A stretch of 64,000 nucleotides of DNA from Pinus tabuliformis. Its lineage: Eukaryota; Streptophyta; Pinopsida; Pinales; Pinaceae. Below, piece by piece: positions 1 through 11,885 of the stretch; positions within the stretch are counted from its first letter, which is position 1, and each line of letters starts with the position of its first letter. The DNA lies in assembly GCA_031772625.1 (NCBI GenBank), contig CM062817.1:946180327-946244326 (forward strand). The letters run 5' to 3'. The notes beneath the pieces were generated by a model. It did no database searches and was not told where the DNA came from. It was given only the letters and a program-made list of their open reading frames with translations. A program made the position numbers and the translations under genes.

Positions 1-2
1 GA

Positions 3-1019
3 TTAGCAGATAGCAATCTTTATATAAAAATTGAAAATGACAAATTGATAATACTTGTTGTGTATGTAGATGATATTATCTTTGGCAGCAATGAAGAAGC
101 TGTGAGTCAAAGCTTTGCCTTGGTGATGCAAAAAGAATTCGAAATTTCTTTGCTTGGAGAACTGACATATTTTCTTGGATTGAAAATCCAATAAAATGAA
201 GGAGGTATCTTTTTGTCTCAAACTAAGTATCTCAAGCAGATATTGAAGAAATATGGCATAGAAGATGCAAAACCAGTATGTACCCCTATGGTTACAGGTT
301 GCAGCCTCAGTGCAAATGATGAATCAGCATCAGTGCATCAACCAACCTATAGATCCATGATTGTAAGTCTACTTTATTTGATAAGTACCTGACCAGACAT
401 CATGCATGCAGTGGGAATAGTTGGAAGATTTCAGGCAAATCCGAAGGAAACCCATCTTCAAGCAGTAAAGAGAATTTTCAAGTATCTTCAAGGAACTCAA
501 AACTATGGCTTGTGGTATCCAAGAGATACAGATCTCACTCTTCATGCTTATACAGATGTAGATTGGGCAGGAAGCGTGGATGACAGAAAAAGCACAAGTG
601 GTGGTGCATTCTTTATGGGTTCCAGATTAGTATCTTGGTTTAGCAAGAAACAAAGTTCGATTTCTCTATCTACAGTTGAAGCGGAATATGTGGCCGTTGC
701 ATCTTGTTGCACTCAACTCCTTTGGATGATGCAAACCTTGCAGGATTTTCAAATCACTTGTACACCAGCTATCTCTATCTTATGTGATAATACAAGTGCA
801 ATCAACATTTCAAAGAACCCAGTCATGCATTCAAAGACCAAGCACATACCAATCAAGTACCACTTTCTTCGGGAAAATGTGTTGGAACAAAAGGTCAAGT
901 TGGAATATGTTCCCTCTAAGGAACAAGTTGCTGATATATTCACCAAACCACTACCCAGGGAAAATTTTGAATACCTCAAACAGAAGCTGGGAGTAGTTGA
1001 TGCATCATCTTGTTTTTAA
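3..1019 (+). pseudogene. Copia (Ty1) pol, RT C-terminus and RNase H, interrupted
   Basis: Reverse transcriptase and RNase H end of a Ty1/copia polyprotein, which copies element RNA into DNA in cytoplasmic particles. One frame runs through the window edge. It shows the catalytic YVDD (about 48-59), then ELTYFLGLKI, then RNase H with DVDWAG, STVEAEYVA, CDNTSAI and a terminal region with EQVADIFTKPL. Two in-frame stops (TAA 192-194, TGA 390-392) mark it as dead. The longest open part starts at a Met at 402, but homology extends upstream, so that Met is not the true start. Gag, protease, integrase and most of RT lie outside the window. The matching LTR follows at 1931. Confidence 0.93.
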
Positions 1020-1930
1020 ATCTTGACTATTTTAGAGAAAAATGGGTGTACGCGAGTTGCCTGAGGAGGATCCATGTACATATGCCGGTTTGTGCAGAGA
1101 CAGTCACGTATATGGAGGATTGATGGATATCAGTAGGGACAGGCTCTGGTTGAAGATAGTCTGGTATGGGTCTGACAGAGACCATCTGGCACAGGTTCAG
1201 GGGAGCGGATAAACTTCTAATGATGCATTGTTGGCATTATCTTAGAAGCTTTTGGTTCTATTTCACAGCTATTGTTGGTTTCTGGTGGAACAAATGAAGA
1301 GGGAGAACAGAAGGAAATTACGGTTGCTGATCTGAATGGTGATTATTAGATGTTGTTGCTATCAGTTATTGGTGACTTTCATAAGTCTTGCTCTAGATAT
1401 TTCGTCTCTATGTCATGTATCTCTTTTATGGTGTCAAGGTCATGTAACGGCCTATCTTGGTTTCCCCACTATGCCTGGGATGAAGATGTAATGTTCTTGT
1501 TTATCATGTGTAAACTTTTGATGTATCCCCACTTGGTTGGGTGGATGAGTCAATTCTAGTATATCCCCACTTGGTTGGGAAATGGATGTATGTATGAGTC
1601 CTTGGTGATAGGAAGGTCATTTATGATAGAGTCATGTTCTTCTTGTAAAACATTTTTTTGCAGACCTTGCTTATAGTCAAGGGGAGCATGAACAATACAC
1701 TTCAGCAGAGCAGAGACTTCAGCATGTACTCAGAGGAAGCATGGACAGAGTGGTACTTCTTGGCATATACAAAGGGGGAGCTCATTCAGAGATTTCAGCA
1801 AGTACTCAGGGGGAGTATGGGCAGCGGAATGTTCATCTAGGAAAGAGATTATCTTGGTCTGCCCTTTGCCCTTGATGTCAAAGGGGGAGAGTGATTGGTT
1901 GTTGTTGCCATCAAGTCCAAAGGGGGAGAT
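1020..1930 (+). other. Copia 3' untranslated spacer ending in polypurine tract
   Basis: Noncoding DNA between pol and the 3' LTR. It holds several GGGGGAG purine runs (about 1771, 1811, 1883 and 1921). The last, AAAGGGGGAGAT ending at 1930, touches the LTR and is the likely plus-strand primer. No credible ORF. Confidence 0.7.
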
Positions 1931-2002
1931 TTTTGGCATTATAATACATATGTTGTACTTGATGGCAACCCACTCATCTCAGATGATAAATTATAGTGCA
2001 TC

Positions 2003-2212
2003 AAAGTTCACTCACTTTCATGAAGATAAAAAGTTTCTTTCATGTAGAGAAAAGTTCACGCACTTTCATGAAGATAAAAGTTTCTTTCATGTAGAGAAAA
2101 GTTCACGCACTTTCATGAAGATAAAATTTTCTTTCATGTAGAGAAAAGTTCACGCACTTTCATGCAGAGAAAAGTTCCTTTCATGAAGAGAAAAGTTCAC
2201 GCACTTTCATGG
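2003..2212 (+). repeat. Tandem repeat of about 50 bp in LTR U3
   Basis: About four copies of a unit built from AAAGTTCACGCACTTTCATG and AAGATAAAAGTTTCTTTCAT, the last shortened. It lies about 150 bp upstream of the TATA box, where U3 enhancers of plant Copia elements usually sit. Confidence 0.85.
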
Positions 2213-2355
2213 TTGTCTCATGGTATTAGTCCAATAGTTTTTGATCCTATGGTTTTGGTCCGTGGTATTGCATCCAAAAGTGTTGACCCCAAGTATTGGG
2301 TTCATGGTATTGTGTTATTATGGTTTTGGACTGTGGTATTGTGAAAGGCCTAAGA

Positions 2356-2365
2356 CTATAAAAGA
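2356..2365 (+). promoter_or_regulatory. LTR TATA box
   Basis: CTATAAAAGA in the Copia LTR, about 425 bp from its start and downstream of the U3 repeats. The position fits a Pol II promoter starting the R region near 2390. Confidence 0.6.
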
Positions 2366-3538
2366 GGAAGGAGATCATTTGGCAAAGCATCATCTGAATG
2401 AATTGAATATCTAATAAGTGCTAGATCTGAAATATTTGCGATTGGGGTTTATGATGCAGATCTGAATCTGAATGAAGGAGGAACCTTAGCGCATAAAGAA
2501 GGATAAGTTCTATTGATGGGTCATAATCTTTAAGCTTGAATGATAGTATCTTTTATAACTTTGATCTGTTATATGTGGCGCATGCTTGATCTATAAATCG
2601 GACAATCTGGGTTAATTAGTGCTTGAATATTTGAAAGAATGAATTATCCTTTATAGATCTATATGCAGGTTTAGTGAAGTGAAAGCACGTATACACGTTG
2701 GTTCAATGAATGAAAATAGCATATACACAGGTTAGTCCAAACACAGGAGCATATGCATGCAAGTTTCAGGTTGTTGAAGTAGCGTATATCTTTTAAATTA
2801 TGATCCAGCTACCTCTGTTTGTTGCTGCAATATTCTAGGTTCAGAATTTGGTGTGTGGTTACTGTTACTGTGTTCTGGGTACAGCTGTCAGAGAAGTGTT
2901 TACTTGATTCAGTGCTAATTGGTGAAAAGGAGATTGTTTGATGCAGAAATACTTGATGACTGATTGATGTTCATGGATCCAGTCTGAAAATTTATGAAAC
3001 GAGGTCCCTGGAAGAAAGAGAAGGTTGTAGCCTTCAGTAGGCCAGCACCTACGTACTAGTATCTTGGCTAGTACAAGAGCAAAGGGGGTTGTATCTCCCT
3101 TCCAGGAGAAGCTGGAAAATGAGAGAGGGTTGTAGCTCTCTGCAGGTTGCAGCCTGCGTACTGGTAAAGGACTACACCAGTACATTGTAAAAATAAGTTT
3201 CTAATTAAAGGAAGATAGAGACGAATTGCATCAGGTGGCTTTCACCCACATTGGGTTTCCACCTTATATCTTGTGTTCTTGTGTGTGACTATCTACTACT
3301 CTGTTTTACTGTTCTGGTTACTGTTTATTTGACTCAGATACACAGATTAATAATCAACATTTGAAAGATAAAGTAAATTATAAGTTTGCATTATATACGC
3401 GGGTTTCCTTCTACATAGTTGCGTATATACGTTGTTTTTACTAACTAAAGTAGAGTATATGATCTGGGTTTGAAAAAGAAAATATTTGACTTGATAATAC
3501 TGATTCACCCCCCATCTCAGTATTATTTCCAACATGCC

Positions 3539-3871
3539 CTTGATGGCGAGTTGATTGAATTACAAGGTATATGCCTCAGTCGAACAATTAACAATATTGT
3601 TGAATACAGTGTAGTCATTGAACTATTGTAAGAAGAAGTTGCTCTTGGCATTAGGGATTTAGTTGTCAAGTTAGATTCACAGTTCATTGTGTTAGTGTTA
3701 AACTATCATTATTTAGTGAAAAATCCACAAATATTGTGTATGTATCTACGTGTTTGGTTATTGGAAATAAATTTTGATTTTATCACATATCAACACATTC
3801 CACACAATTTGAATACATTAATAGATGCATTAGAAAATTATTTTCTTGATAGACATTTGCGGCATTTATAA
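3539..3871 (+). pseudogene. RNase H-like (RVT_3 type) domain fragment
   Basis: C-terminal two-thirds of an RNase H fold domain that would cleave RNA in RNA:DNA hybrids. Visible landmarks are NNIVEYSVVIELL (the glutamate strand), then VKLDSQFIVLVLN (the aspartate strand), and a C-terminal helix with DALENYF, ending DRHLRHL stop. One in-frame TAA occurs at 3629-3631. The style (N-VEY, then KLDSQ) is that of the plant RVT_3 family, known as the additional RNase H of Tat-lineage Ty3 elements and also in some host-like proteins. The N-terminal part is cut off by the Copia LTR ending at 3534. I cannot tell whether the source was a transposon or a host gene. Confidence 0.7.
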
Positions 3872-3911
3872 AATTGTTCATATTCTGGACACACAAGTAG
3901 AAAATAAACCA

Positions 3912-3914
<3 letters not shown>

Positions 3915-3968
<54 letters not shown>
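3915..3968. repeat. (AT)27 microsatellite
   Basis: Uninterrupted alternating AT over 54 bases, just downstream of the RNase H fragment. The two opposing Ile-Tyr ORFs across it are artefacts of the repeat. Confidence 0.98.
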
Positions 3969-3970
<2 letters not shown>

Positions 3971-4163
3971 AGTTTATCGAATTTTTTACATCAAAATCTC
4001 AAAAAATAAAGTTTTCTGGGACACTTGGCTTTTATAGCCTATGAAATGTATCAAATAGCTAGAAAGGATATCAACCTGCACAATGCTCATGGTAGCACGA
4101 GACTGCTCTAATCACTTGGCCTAATAGCTAACGCAATATTGCGGATACTCCCACTGTGTGTCT

Positions 4164-4600
4164 CTAGCAGTGCAATTGCACCTCGTCTATAGTAGCATAC
4201 TCCATAACTCCTCGAGTAACCACATCTAGGTTGTGCTCCATCTCGCTTAAGGGGTCTGCCCCTTCCTCATATTTAGCACCCACTATCTGATTAATAACTT
4301 GTCGTGCTATTGGCAACATGCCAGGTGGTCTTTTTGGTCCCACATATGCACATTTATCATAAGTCGAGTCACAATTTATACTTTTACAAAAAAAACCATA
4401 AGACATGAAAAAATCCAAAAAACAAGTCTTTACCTGCATTAGTTCAGTATTCTTCCGGTGAAAGAGTTAGATCTGGATCCCATCTGAAATCCCTGCCAGT
4501 ATATGCATAGTTATCCACCATGAATAATTGGTGCTGCATCCAAGTAAAAAATTGTGGTGGGTAGTGCAACTGCTGACCCATCCCTCCTCAGGGCATGAGC
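4164..4600 (-). pseudogene. Unrecognised decayed coding fragment
   Basis: Read on the minus strand, 4439-4164 is open for 91 codons and includes GPKRPPGMLPIARQVINQIV followed by an acidic stretch and GVMEYATIDEVQLHC. Just upstream on the same strand (about 4600-4445) another frame reads QLHYPPQFFTWMQHQL and YAYTGRDFRWDPDLTLSPEE. The composition is protein-like rather than random, with Pro-rich turns and amphipathic helices, but I do not recognise a family. The two parts may be exons, with a CAG/GTAAAG junction near 4435, or frameshifted pieces of one transposon protein. Confidence 0.3.
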
Positions 4601-5880
4601 TGACTCCACCTCGCTAGCCTCAGGTTTTGGGGGGTAGGATCTGGTGCCTCTACCCACTGATACTAGAATAAGGGCACCCGCTCTAGGAATAAAGTCACTA
4701 GTATTGATCCAAACCTAAATTGTTTCATGTTTCATTGCTTCCCTTTGGTCAGTTGTCTTTTCATATTCGCGAGAAGGCCTCCACACTAGTTGAATATGGT
4801 GGGGGTCAAACACTCAACTACATACTAGAATTGAGATTTTGAACTTTCATGCAGGGCTTGCATCCTAGATATGCGAGATATGGTGTACATGATGGTTCAT
4901 AAAGGAAGGTTTTTGGTGACCGTCGCGATCTTCACCTTCCCACCCCTCGTCATCTTTGCCCCTCGGCAATGCCTCCTAATCAGAGCACTAGTACTCTCAC
5001 CACCTGGGCAAGATCCGAAGAGTTGGACTCTCTCCTCTTCGGGACAATCCCATGATGAAATAGATGTCTGATTCTTCTATTTCCAATTCCTAGCCTTCGA
5101 TATGAAGATCTTTCAATCCACATCCCAAAGACTGATCAAATAGGGAAGCAATTCCATCTAAGCCCTTAGTCTTGTGGTCCTGAAGAACTTCAGCAATCCA
5201 CAATCTCTCAAAGCATTGATGCATTCTCGATTTTGGGCTTATTGGTGGTCTTCAGGCTCATGTCCTCTTTCTTTCCATTCCATAACAATGATCTCCTATA
5301 AAACGTCATTTAACACCAACTAAAAACCTTTTTCATGGATTGAAATTGAGAATTTTTTCTTAAAAAAAGAGTTTTTCCTCAAAATATTCTGCACTGGCAC
5401 CATCGTGTTTGTTTTTAATTACAACATGATGTCATCGCAAGCATACTTTAGGTCAATATTGATTATCATGGGTTCAATGACCAAACCTGCGATGATCACC
5501 GACGCTCAAAAATTTGAAAATCCTCCCTTTTAGCACACAAAATTCCATTAAAACTGCATGAAAATGTGATGAAATGCAAGAGAAAGGACAAACCTCTTAC
5601 CTGTTGTAGACAATTCGCAAAATGGCACTTTGAAGCTCCCATAATGGTCACTTGAAAATTGAGAAAATTAGGGCACAAATGCATTTTCAAAACTTACTAT
5701 GGTGAAATTGTAAAAAATAATGTTACTTTTGGTTATTTATAAGTTTTGAAGTCATTTTTTGTCAATATTTTAATAATATTTTATTATTATTTCTCAATAT
5801 CAGTCATGGGTGCATTTCTTTGTGCAGTTACAGGTGTTTTTGATGGATAGTGATTATTTTTGAGTGATTCTCACAAGTTT
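4601..5880. other. Anonymous decayed DNA
   Basis: No ORF with recognisable composition, no LTR ends and no clear repeats. Only short chance ORFs. Confidence 0.6.
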
Positions 5881-5950
5881 TTGTTTTATCTCCTTTTTCA
5901 GACTCATTAAAAACACACGAAGAGGAACCCTCTAGAGTCATCTTTAAGCC

Positions 5951-6221
5951 CTTTTCTGACTCTGAAAAACTGAAAAGATCGCCGAGTACTTATCATTTTG
6001 AACTTGTTAAATTAAATGAATTGACATCGTCTTAGTATACATTTACCCATTTTCAGGCTGAGATTGACTATTTATGAAAAAGGTACACCTTGATTGACAT
6101 GGTTAAGAGGTTCTCTCAAATATTATTTTCTACCTTTTCAGGTTTGAGGGAGAAATTATGAAAAGGGACATGATGGAGTTTTCTTTTTCGTATCTTTTTC
6201 AAACTCTCTAAATATGAAAAA
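5951..6221 (+). repeat. Cluster of four hairpins, related to those in element D
   Basis: Four hairpins in 270 bases: 5951-5977 (CTTTTC/GAAAAG), 6047-6083 (CCATTTTCA/TGAAAAAGG, one mismatch), 6133-6166 (CCTTTTCA/TGAAAAGG, loop GGTTTGAGGGAGAAATTA) and 6195-6221 (TTTTTCA/TGAAAAA, loop AACTCTCTAAATA). The loops match the two loop classes seen on the minus strand of element D at 46.0-46.4 kb (for example GACTCTCTAAAAA and GACCTGAGGGATTA). This is probably a remnant of a related retroelement lying in plus orientation. Confidence 0.6.
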
Positions 6222-6329
6222 TATACCAAGTTATTCTTACATTAGACTCATTAAAATTTTACGATGAAAGACTCGTCGCCATGATGAGATCGAGTTTCTC
6301 CTTCCTAGGACTCATAAAACTTACTGGGA

Positions 6330-7536
6330 TGGATTCATTTGAAGAATGAACTTACATGACACGCATATGCTATCCCCTTCAATATTTTGATAAAAATAAT
6401 TGGGGTACTCACTAGAAATAGTGTGGAAAATGAAGATGAAACATCCTTTGTATAGACAACATGTCACCCTTTAACATGAGACTCTTCTGATTTCGTGTTA
6501 GGTTTTGGATATCCTCACTCAGTCACTTGTTTTCCTGGGTTTGGTTGATCCATTTTTTCCTCTCATTTGGCTATTCCATTTTTTCATCATGACCTTTAGT
6601 CCTATTTTGTGTCAAATGCTTCCACTCCAGAGTTGTGTTGCCAATGTTGAAGAGAAGTCCTATCTATAGTTATTTACCTACATTGTCTCACCCATTGTTA
6701 CAGTCTTGGATCTTATTCATTTCATTCCATTCCTTGTTTCATGTCAATGATGGGGACTCATCATTTCCCTCCTTCGACGGGTCGCTTCTTGTCAACTTCA
6801 GCTTATTATCCATGAAGATGACTTCAAAACGCCTTTTTAGTACCTTGGATCTTGCATGCCTTAAGGGAAAGTTCTTCACATCCGATGACAGGTCTTCATC
6901 ATTGGACTTCGATTGGATTATTCCATGAGTGTTCGACTTCAGTTTCATTATCACATTCATGGATTGTAATGTTGTACCTTGAGAGCCATTGTCATTATTG
7001 GTGGTTTCTCTTATACCTATTAATGGTCCACATCATCGGTTGGTAATCAAGTGGTTTTATAGCATGTTAGACTTCCACACATTTATTCACATGTTAGAAT
7101 TCATACTTTGATTAGGTCAAGATGGAGAGCAAGACCCTGAGTCTTGTCTGATATGATTCAAGTCGTGTGGATTTATATGTTATTCATGATTGTACACATG
7201 TTTTTGCTATACAAATGGCCATGACCATACTGTGGGATTTTACATTTATGGTGATCATTCTATATTAGATGACTGTTACCATACCTTGTATCTTAGATTC
7301 ACAAATGATCCTTCTCATTTGGATAGTTGCCCCCATACCATGGATCCTTTCATATAGTCCTTATTATCTGGATGGTTGCATCCATACCATGGATTGATGT
7401 TTTGATATTAGATATGTATATGTATATGTATCCTTGATTTGTAGGTCTCCTGACAGTGTTTTTCCTCGTCCTTGCAAAAGTTCATAAAGCATCTCAGCCA
7501 TCACTCCTCGTTTTCCTTCATGCTTTAGGGGGAGTT
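6330..7536. other. Anonymous DNA, possibly the interior of a decayed retroelement
   Basis: A phrase near TGGATGGTTGC...CCATACCATGGAT recurs about 7320-7400, and a purine tract TTTAGGGGGAG ends at 7534. No readable gag or pol. A 97-codon ORF at 6635-6928 is not recognisable. Confidence 0.4.
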
Positions 7537-8478
7537 TGTTACGCAATATTTTGTCACACCTATTGCACTTCCATGTGGCATGCCTCAAGTCCTGACAAAT
7601 GACCATTATGTTGTGTACTCATTCATATATGTAGCTTAGATCCTCCCTAAGACATTGATTGGAAAATGCCTTGAGCTTCTCCTGAAGGAAATAGCTCTAA
7701 AACCCTAATTTGAGAATCATTGCTCTTATGAGCCTAAAAATAGTATTGATTTCCTATTGCATTGTACTAGACCCATGATGGCATCACTATATTCACTTGT
7801 ATACCCTCAATGATCCAAAAAAGACAATTTTCCCAAAGAGGATGGGAAGGTTCGTGATCTAGAAGCTTCCAGAGTGGTAAGATGGAGGTAGTTCAACATA
7901 GATGAGGTCGAATTATCCTAACTTGGCCTCTTGGTCTTATCCCTATGACCTAGCTCCTTGAGATGAGGACCTACTCCTATCTTTGGAGAGATCATAACTC
8001 CCTTTCCCAGCATTACATTCATCCTCTCCCATTCCTACATGGTTGGTCTATGTCTGTATGCACCCTTATGCTAATATTGTGCCTATATGTTACTCATTTG
8101 GCTTGGAGAAGGATTGCTTGGAGAGCTTAGCTTGGACTTAGATATTCATTCAAGGAGAGCTTATCAACATCAAGGCTTGGTTGTATGCTTCCCCTTATTT
8201 TCTATTAATATGCAACTAATGGTTCATTTTCCCTAAATGTGTATGCTCGTGTATCATTTAGCTTAACATTCCTTGATCAGTTAAGTAGGTTTCTTTTGAA
8301 TATGATATTTTTATTTGCATGCCTTGTTGTGTCTTGATCTCTTGTGTAGGTGCATAAATGCTGAGAGTAGTAGGAACGCACTCGTGATGCATGTGATTCA
8401 AGATCTTCAATAAAGGAGATCTAGATAGCATCAGAATGAGGTAGGCCATCTTCTTCGTCTCTCTTTTCAATTGTAACG
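7537..8478 (+). mobile_element. Candidate LTR
   Basis: A purine tract (7524-7534) is followed by TGTTACGCAATATT. About 940 bases later the sequence reads TTGTAACG, which could be a mutated GTAACA partner of TGTTAC. No primer-binding site, partner LTR or target duplication is visible, so this is only a candidate 3' or solo LTR. Confidence 0.3.
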
Positions 8479-9755
8479 TAGGGGAGTGTCTGGACCCACT
8501 CGTTGGGCTAGAGGGATCGCCTTTGTCCACAGAGAGGATTTACCTAGACAACAATGTCTCGGGTATTGTCTGGAGGAGTGGAGTGTGCACTCCCAAAGTG
8601 GGTTGCACGTGAGGATCCTTATGGAGTAGTGAAGGGTGTACTTTTCTAAGAAGGAGTTTCGAGCAAAGATGCACCAATAAAAGAAGATCCAATAATGTTG
8701 GCTACATGACATCCTCTATGCCTAAATGGCAGGAGTCCTGGCATACCTCCCGATAATGGGGGGAGGTTTAGAAAACGTTTACATCAATGAGGAGTCATGG
8801 GGTACGCTCTAGTGTCAATTTAGATGTGCGTTACTTTGTTTATCGTGATGGAAGGAGACAAGTATCAATGCAATATGATCATATACATAAAACAAAGAAA
8901 AAAAATATAAATGGTTTATTTTTCTTTAATAATTGAACTATGTGATCAAACAAACAATAAAAGGATTTTTGTTTGTTGCGTATGATACAAAATCCTATGT
9001 AGACTTACTCATCCTTTCCAATCTCAAAGTAATTGGCCATTGCGAAGATATCTTCTGATAGGTCTTGGGGAAATGTCTTGAAAGAAGTGGCGACACCTTC
9101 TAGTAATCGCAGTATCAACCAAGGTAATGGTAATGATGTTTAAGTGTTGCCTGCACTGTCACCTATAGGGAAAGGATGCCCTAGATTTTGGTCACTAAAG
9201 TACCTTCATCCCACGTGAGCAGTAAAGTCTTTAGCTTCTTGGTAGTCAGTTACCAGTACTGAGCACTAGATGGGTCAAGTAGCCCTAAAGAGTACTGCAT
9301 GCACTAGACCTAAGTTGAACCCCCTCTGAATCAGGTCTCTTCCATGCTTAGGTATTCTTCTCTATGGGATGATTTAAGGATTTTAAGCTCCCTAAGAAGT
9401 CAAAACCTATATTTCAAAGTTGTAACATGACGATGGTGACCATGGTGGCTTATGGGATGCTTACCCCAATGGTCCTTACGTAAACTACAGATTTTTTGAT
9501 GGCCCTTGTGGGGAAATTTAGTTGATTCAAGTTATGGTTGTTTTTAAGGAGTCTTAATTCACTTATGGAGTGATTTTGTAAGAAAAAATAGACTAAGTAC
9601 CCAAAGCTCCGAAAACTAGATGCCTTTGACTACAAAGCTTATGGAAGCTTAGTGTGTCATGCAAGTGAACATACAAAGTGTGATAAGATGTGGATATGTG
9701 GTGATCCTTTACAATGTCCTTCTAATTACACTAAGTGTTAATTATTTCTTGCACG
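8479..9755. other. No recognisable feature
   Basis: AT-rich sequence with only short ORFs. Nothing I can assign on either strand. Confidence 0.6.
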
Positions 9756-9816
9756 AACTCCACATAGTTTAATAGGAAAAGAGTAAGTGGCCCATAATAC
9801 ACAATATATCTATATC

Positions 9817-9847
<31 letters not shown>

Positions 9848-9890
9848 ATTATGGGCCACTTACTCTTTTCCTATTAAACTAAGTGGAGTT
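9756..9890. repeat. Long near-perfect palindrome around a (TA)n loop
   Basis: Two arms of 48 bases (9756-9803 and 9843-9890) are inverted copies with one mismatch by eye (CACATAG versus CACTTAG reading inward). The arm core is AAAAGAGTAAGTGGCCCATA. The loop of about 39 bases is mostly TA repeats. Related single motifs, GCCACTTACTC or GCCACTTACTT followed by CTAATTA, occur at about 10048 and 10129. It could be a small foldback element or a replication-generated inverted duplication. No target duplication was recognised. Confidence 0.9.
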
Positions 9891-11749
9891 TAACAAGGGA
9901 GATGGAAATTCAAATGCTTTCATGTGCAATCCCAGGTTTGTCTAAGAGGCACAAAGGAAGCAAAGATTACTTAATTTCTCTAGTAACATTTTCTCCTAGT
10001 CCCAAAAAATGAAATGCTTTGGTTAGTAGCAAGATTTGTGGATGATATGCCACTTACTCCTTTACTAATTAAGTTATATTATTTGCAAAAAGTTTAAGCA
10101 AAATAAGTTGAAAAACATATGTGGAATTTGGCCACTTACTTGTCTCCCTAATTATTCTATGTGTGTATTTGCAAATGTAAAATGAAAAAGTAATCTAATT
10201 TATTCACCAATTAAGGTTAGTAAAGAAACCAGGGGTGCTAAACAGAAAGTACAGAATGTTGTGTTGAAGGAAATTTACTAAAGGCTGCCAATCACCCAAG
10301 AAAAGAAATAGATACAAGGCTCCTTTTTTCTTTTTGTTGATGCCTTGGTTTTAGCACACACTAACACGCGTGCGTCTGTTAAAGAAAAATATGTGCGGGA
10401 AAGAAACAAATGGAAAAATTTCACTTCTACGGGTTCAAAATAGATCCTTTGTGTATGTAAAAATTGTGGAGATGTGTTGAGTGCCTTGTAGGATGGTTAT
10501 GCAGAGAGGAGGTCCTACAAAAACAATATTTAGATTAATGAAAAGATATCAGTATGGTTGTCATTCCTGTAGTTTTTTTTGTTGCACAATTGTACCAAAA
10601 GACACCTCCTTAGCAGTTGATTGTCAAAATTCATGTTGTTAGTGGACAAACTTAAATAAACACAACACTGTAAATAGTGGAAACAATGCATACATAAACA
10701 TAAACTAAAAAAAGAGGTAAATACACAAACAATGCTCAAATGGAGTAAACAAATCAATAAGATAATGGAAAAAAATCCCTTTATTGATTGGTGGTAGTAG
10801 GGGTTGAATGCAATAGGTGAATCTTAGACACTTGAAGAGAATTATTTGAGATATGGAGCCCAAAAATCCTTAGCAAGGGGGTTTCTCTTCCCCAATCTCT
10901 TTTCAAATTTCTCCTCTCTCTCAAAGAAGTATGAAGACTCTCCAATGGTGGATTCCTCTTCTCTCACTAAGATGATGGATTGCTTAGAAGAAATATGGAA
11001 AGCATGCTAGTGTTCTTCCCTTCTTTGGATTCAACAATGCAATGGTGGTTTTCTGAGATAGAAATTTGGCCAACATAACAACGTCTCATGTTTTCGTTCT
11101 CCCATGGCCTATTTACATAGAAATTTTTTAATCCTTATTCCCCCTATTGGTTCATGCATGATAATGACACATGATTAGGACAAGATGATTCCATTAAGGG
11201 TTGCATATCTTCAAGGTGGCTCGAATTCAGTTGTATGGGATTGAGCTCATATCAGGGAATAGGCCCCAAGTGTGTAGAGTGGTCCCAAATCATTGAGTCA
11301 TCCTTTTCTACACCTACATGGATTTCGAAGGATATTCACACACATGTGCGTTTATTGAAGAAATAGACACATGACCTTAATTGTTTTTGTTTTATAAACT
11401 TTGGACTTTAGGAGAACCTTGATTTTTTAAAAATTCATGATATATTTAGCTAGAAAATGTTCACTTGTGCATTCTACTAGACACTTTTTAGAGTCTTCTG
11501 GATTGTACTAACAAGTGTACAATTTTCTGGCGTTAACAAACAACAAAAACAAAGTGGTATGGTCATACAATAGACATAAACAAAACTGCAAATCAAGTGA
11601 AAACAAATCACAAAGAACCAAAAACACAAAACTTGCAACAAACAACATGAATCAATCCCCATGGATTCCTAATGTTGTAAAGGAAATCTCAACCCAATAC
11701 TTCACAAAGATTTCATAGTTGTCTCTTTGCCATGTAATCCCCTGCCTCA
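9891..11749. other. No recognisable gene
   Basis: AT-rich DNA. Two extra copies of the palindrome arm motif occur at about 10048 and 10129. Antisense ORFs at 10530-10757 and 11477-11662 are short and low-complexity, and I do not accept them. Confidence 0.6.
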
Positions 11750-11754
11750 TACTA

Positions 11755-11885
11755 CTGTAAACACATAACTGTTGGTGGATAAGTAAATATATCAATATAC
11801 CAGTTCCCTTACCTTGTTGCACCTAACACACTAACCTATAACTGAACTCATACCTATATCATATCTCAATGGCATCCATTCCCTT
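11755..11885. repeat. Spacer X, copy 1, ending in CCCTT
   Basis: About 130 bases from AAACACATAACTGTTGG to TCCATTCCCTT. Homologous sequence precedes two other Z-family LTRs (43503-43641 and 52311-52456). In all three the LTR starts directly after CCCTT. Confidence 0.75.

Larger units (their letters stand above)
1931..3534 (+). mobile_element. Copia 3' LTR (about 1.6 kb)
   Basis: The LTR begins directly after the polypurine tract with TTTTGGCATT, apparently a mutated TGTTGG, and ends CCAACA at 3529-3534, giving matched TGTTGG/CCAACA termini. A TATA box lies at 2356-2365. U3 contains a tandem repeat array. Sequence right of 3534 resumes an RNase H-like coding fragment, so this element inserted into an older coding remnant. 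The 5' LTR and target duplication are outside the window, so the exact ends are not verified. Confidence 0.8.

Noticed and set aside
3783..4037. Opposing Ile-Tyr repeat ORFs
   Set aside because: Products of the (AT)27 microsatellite.
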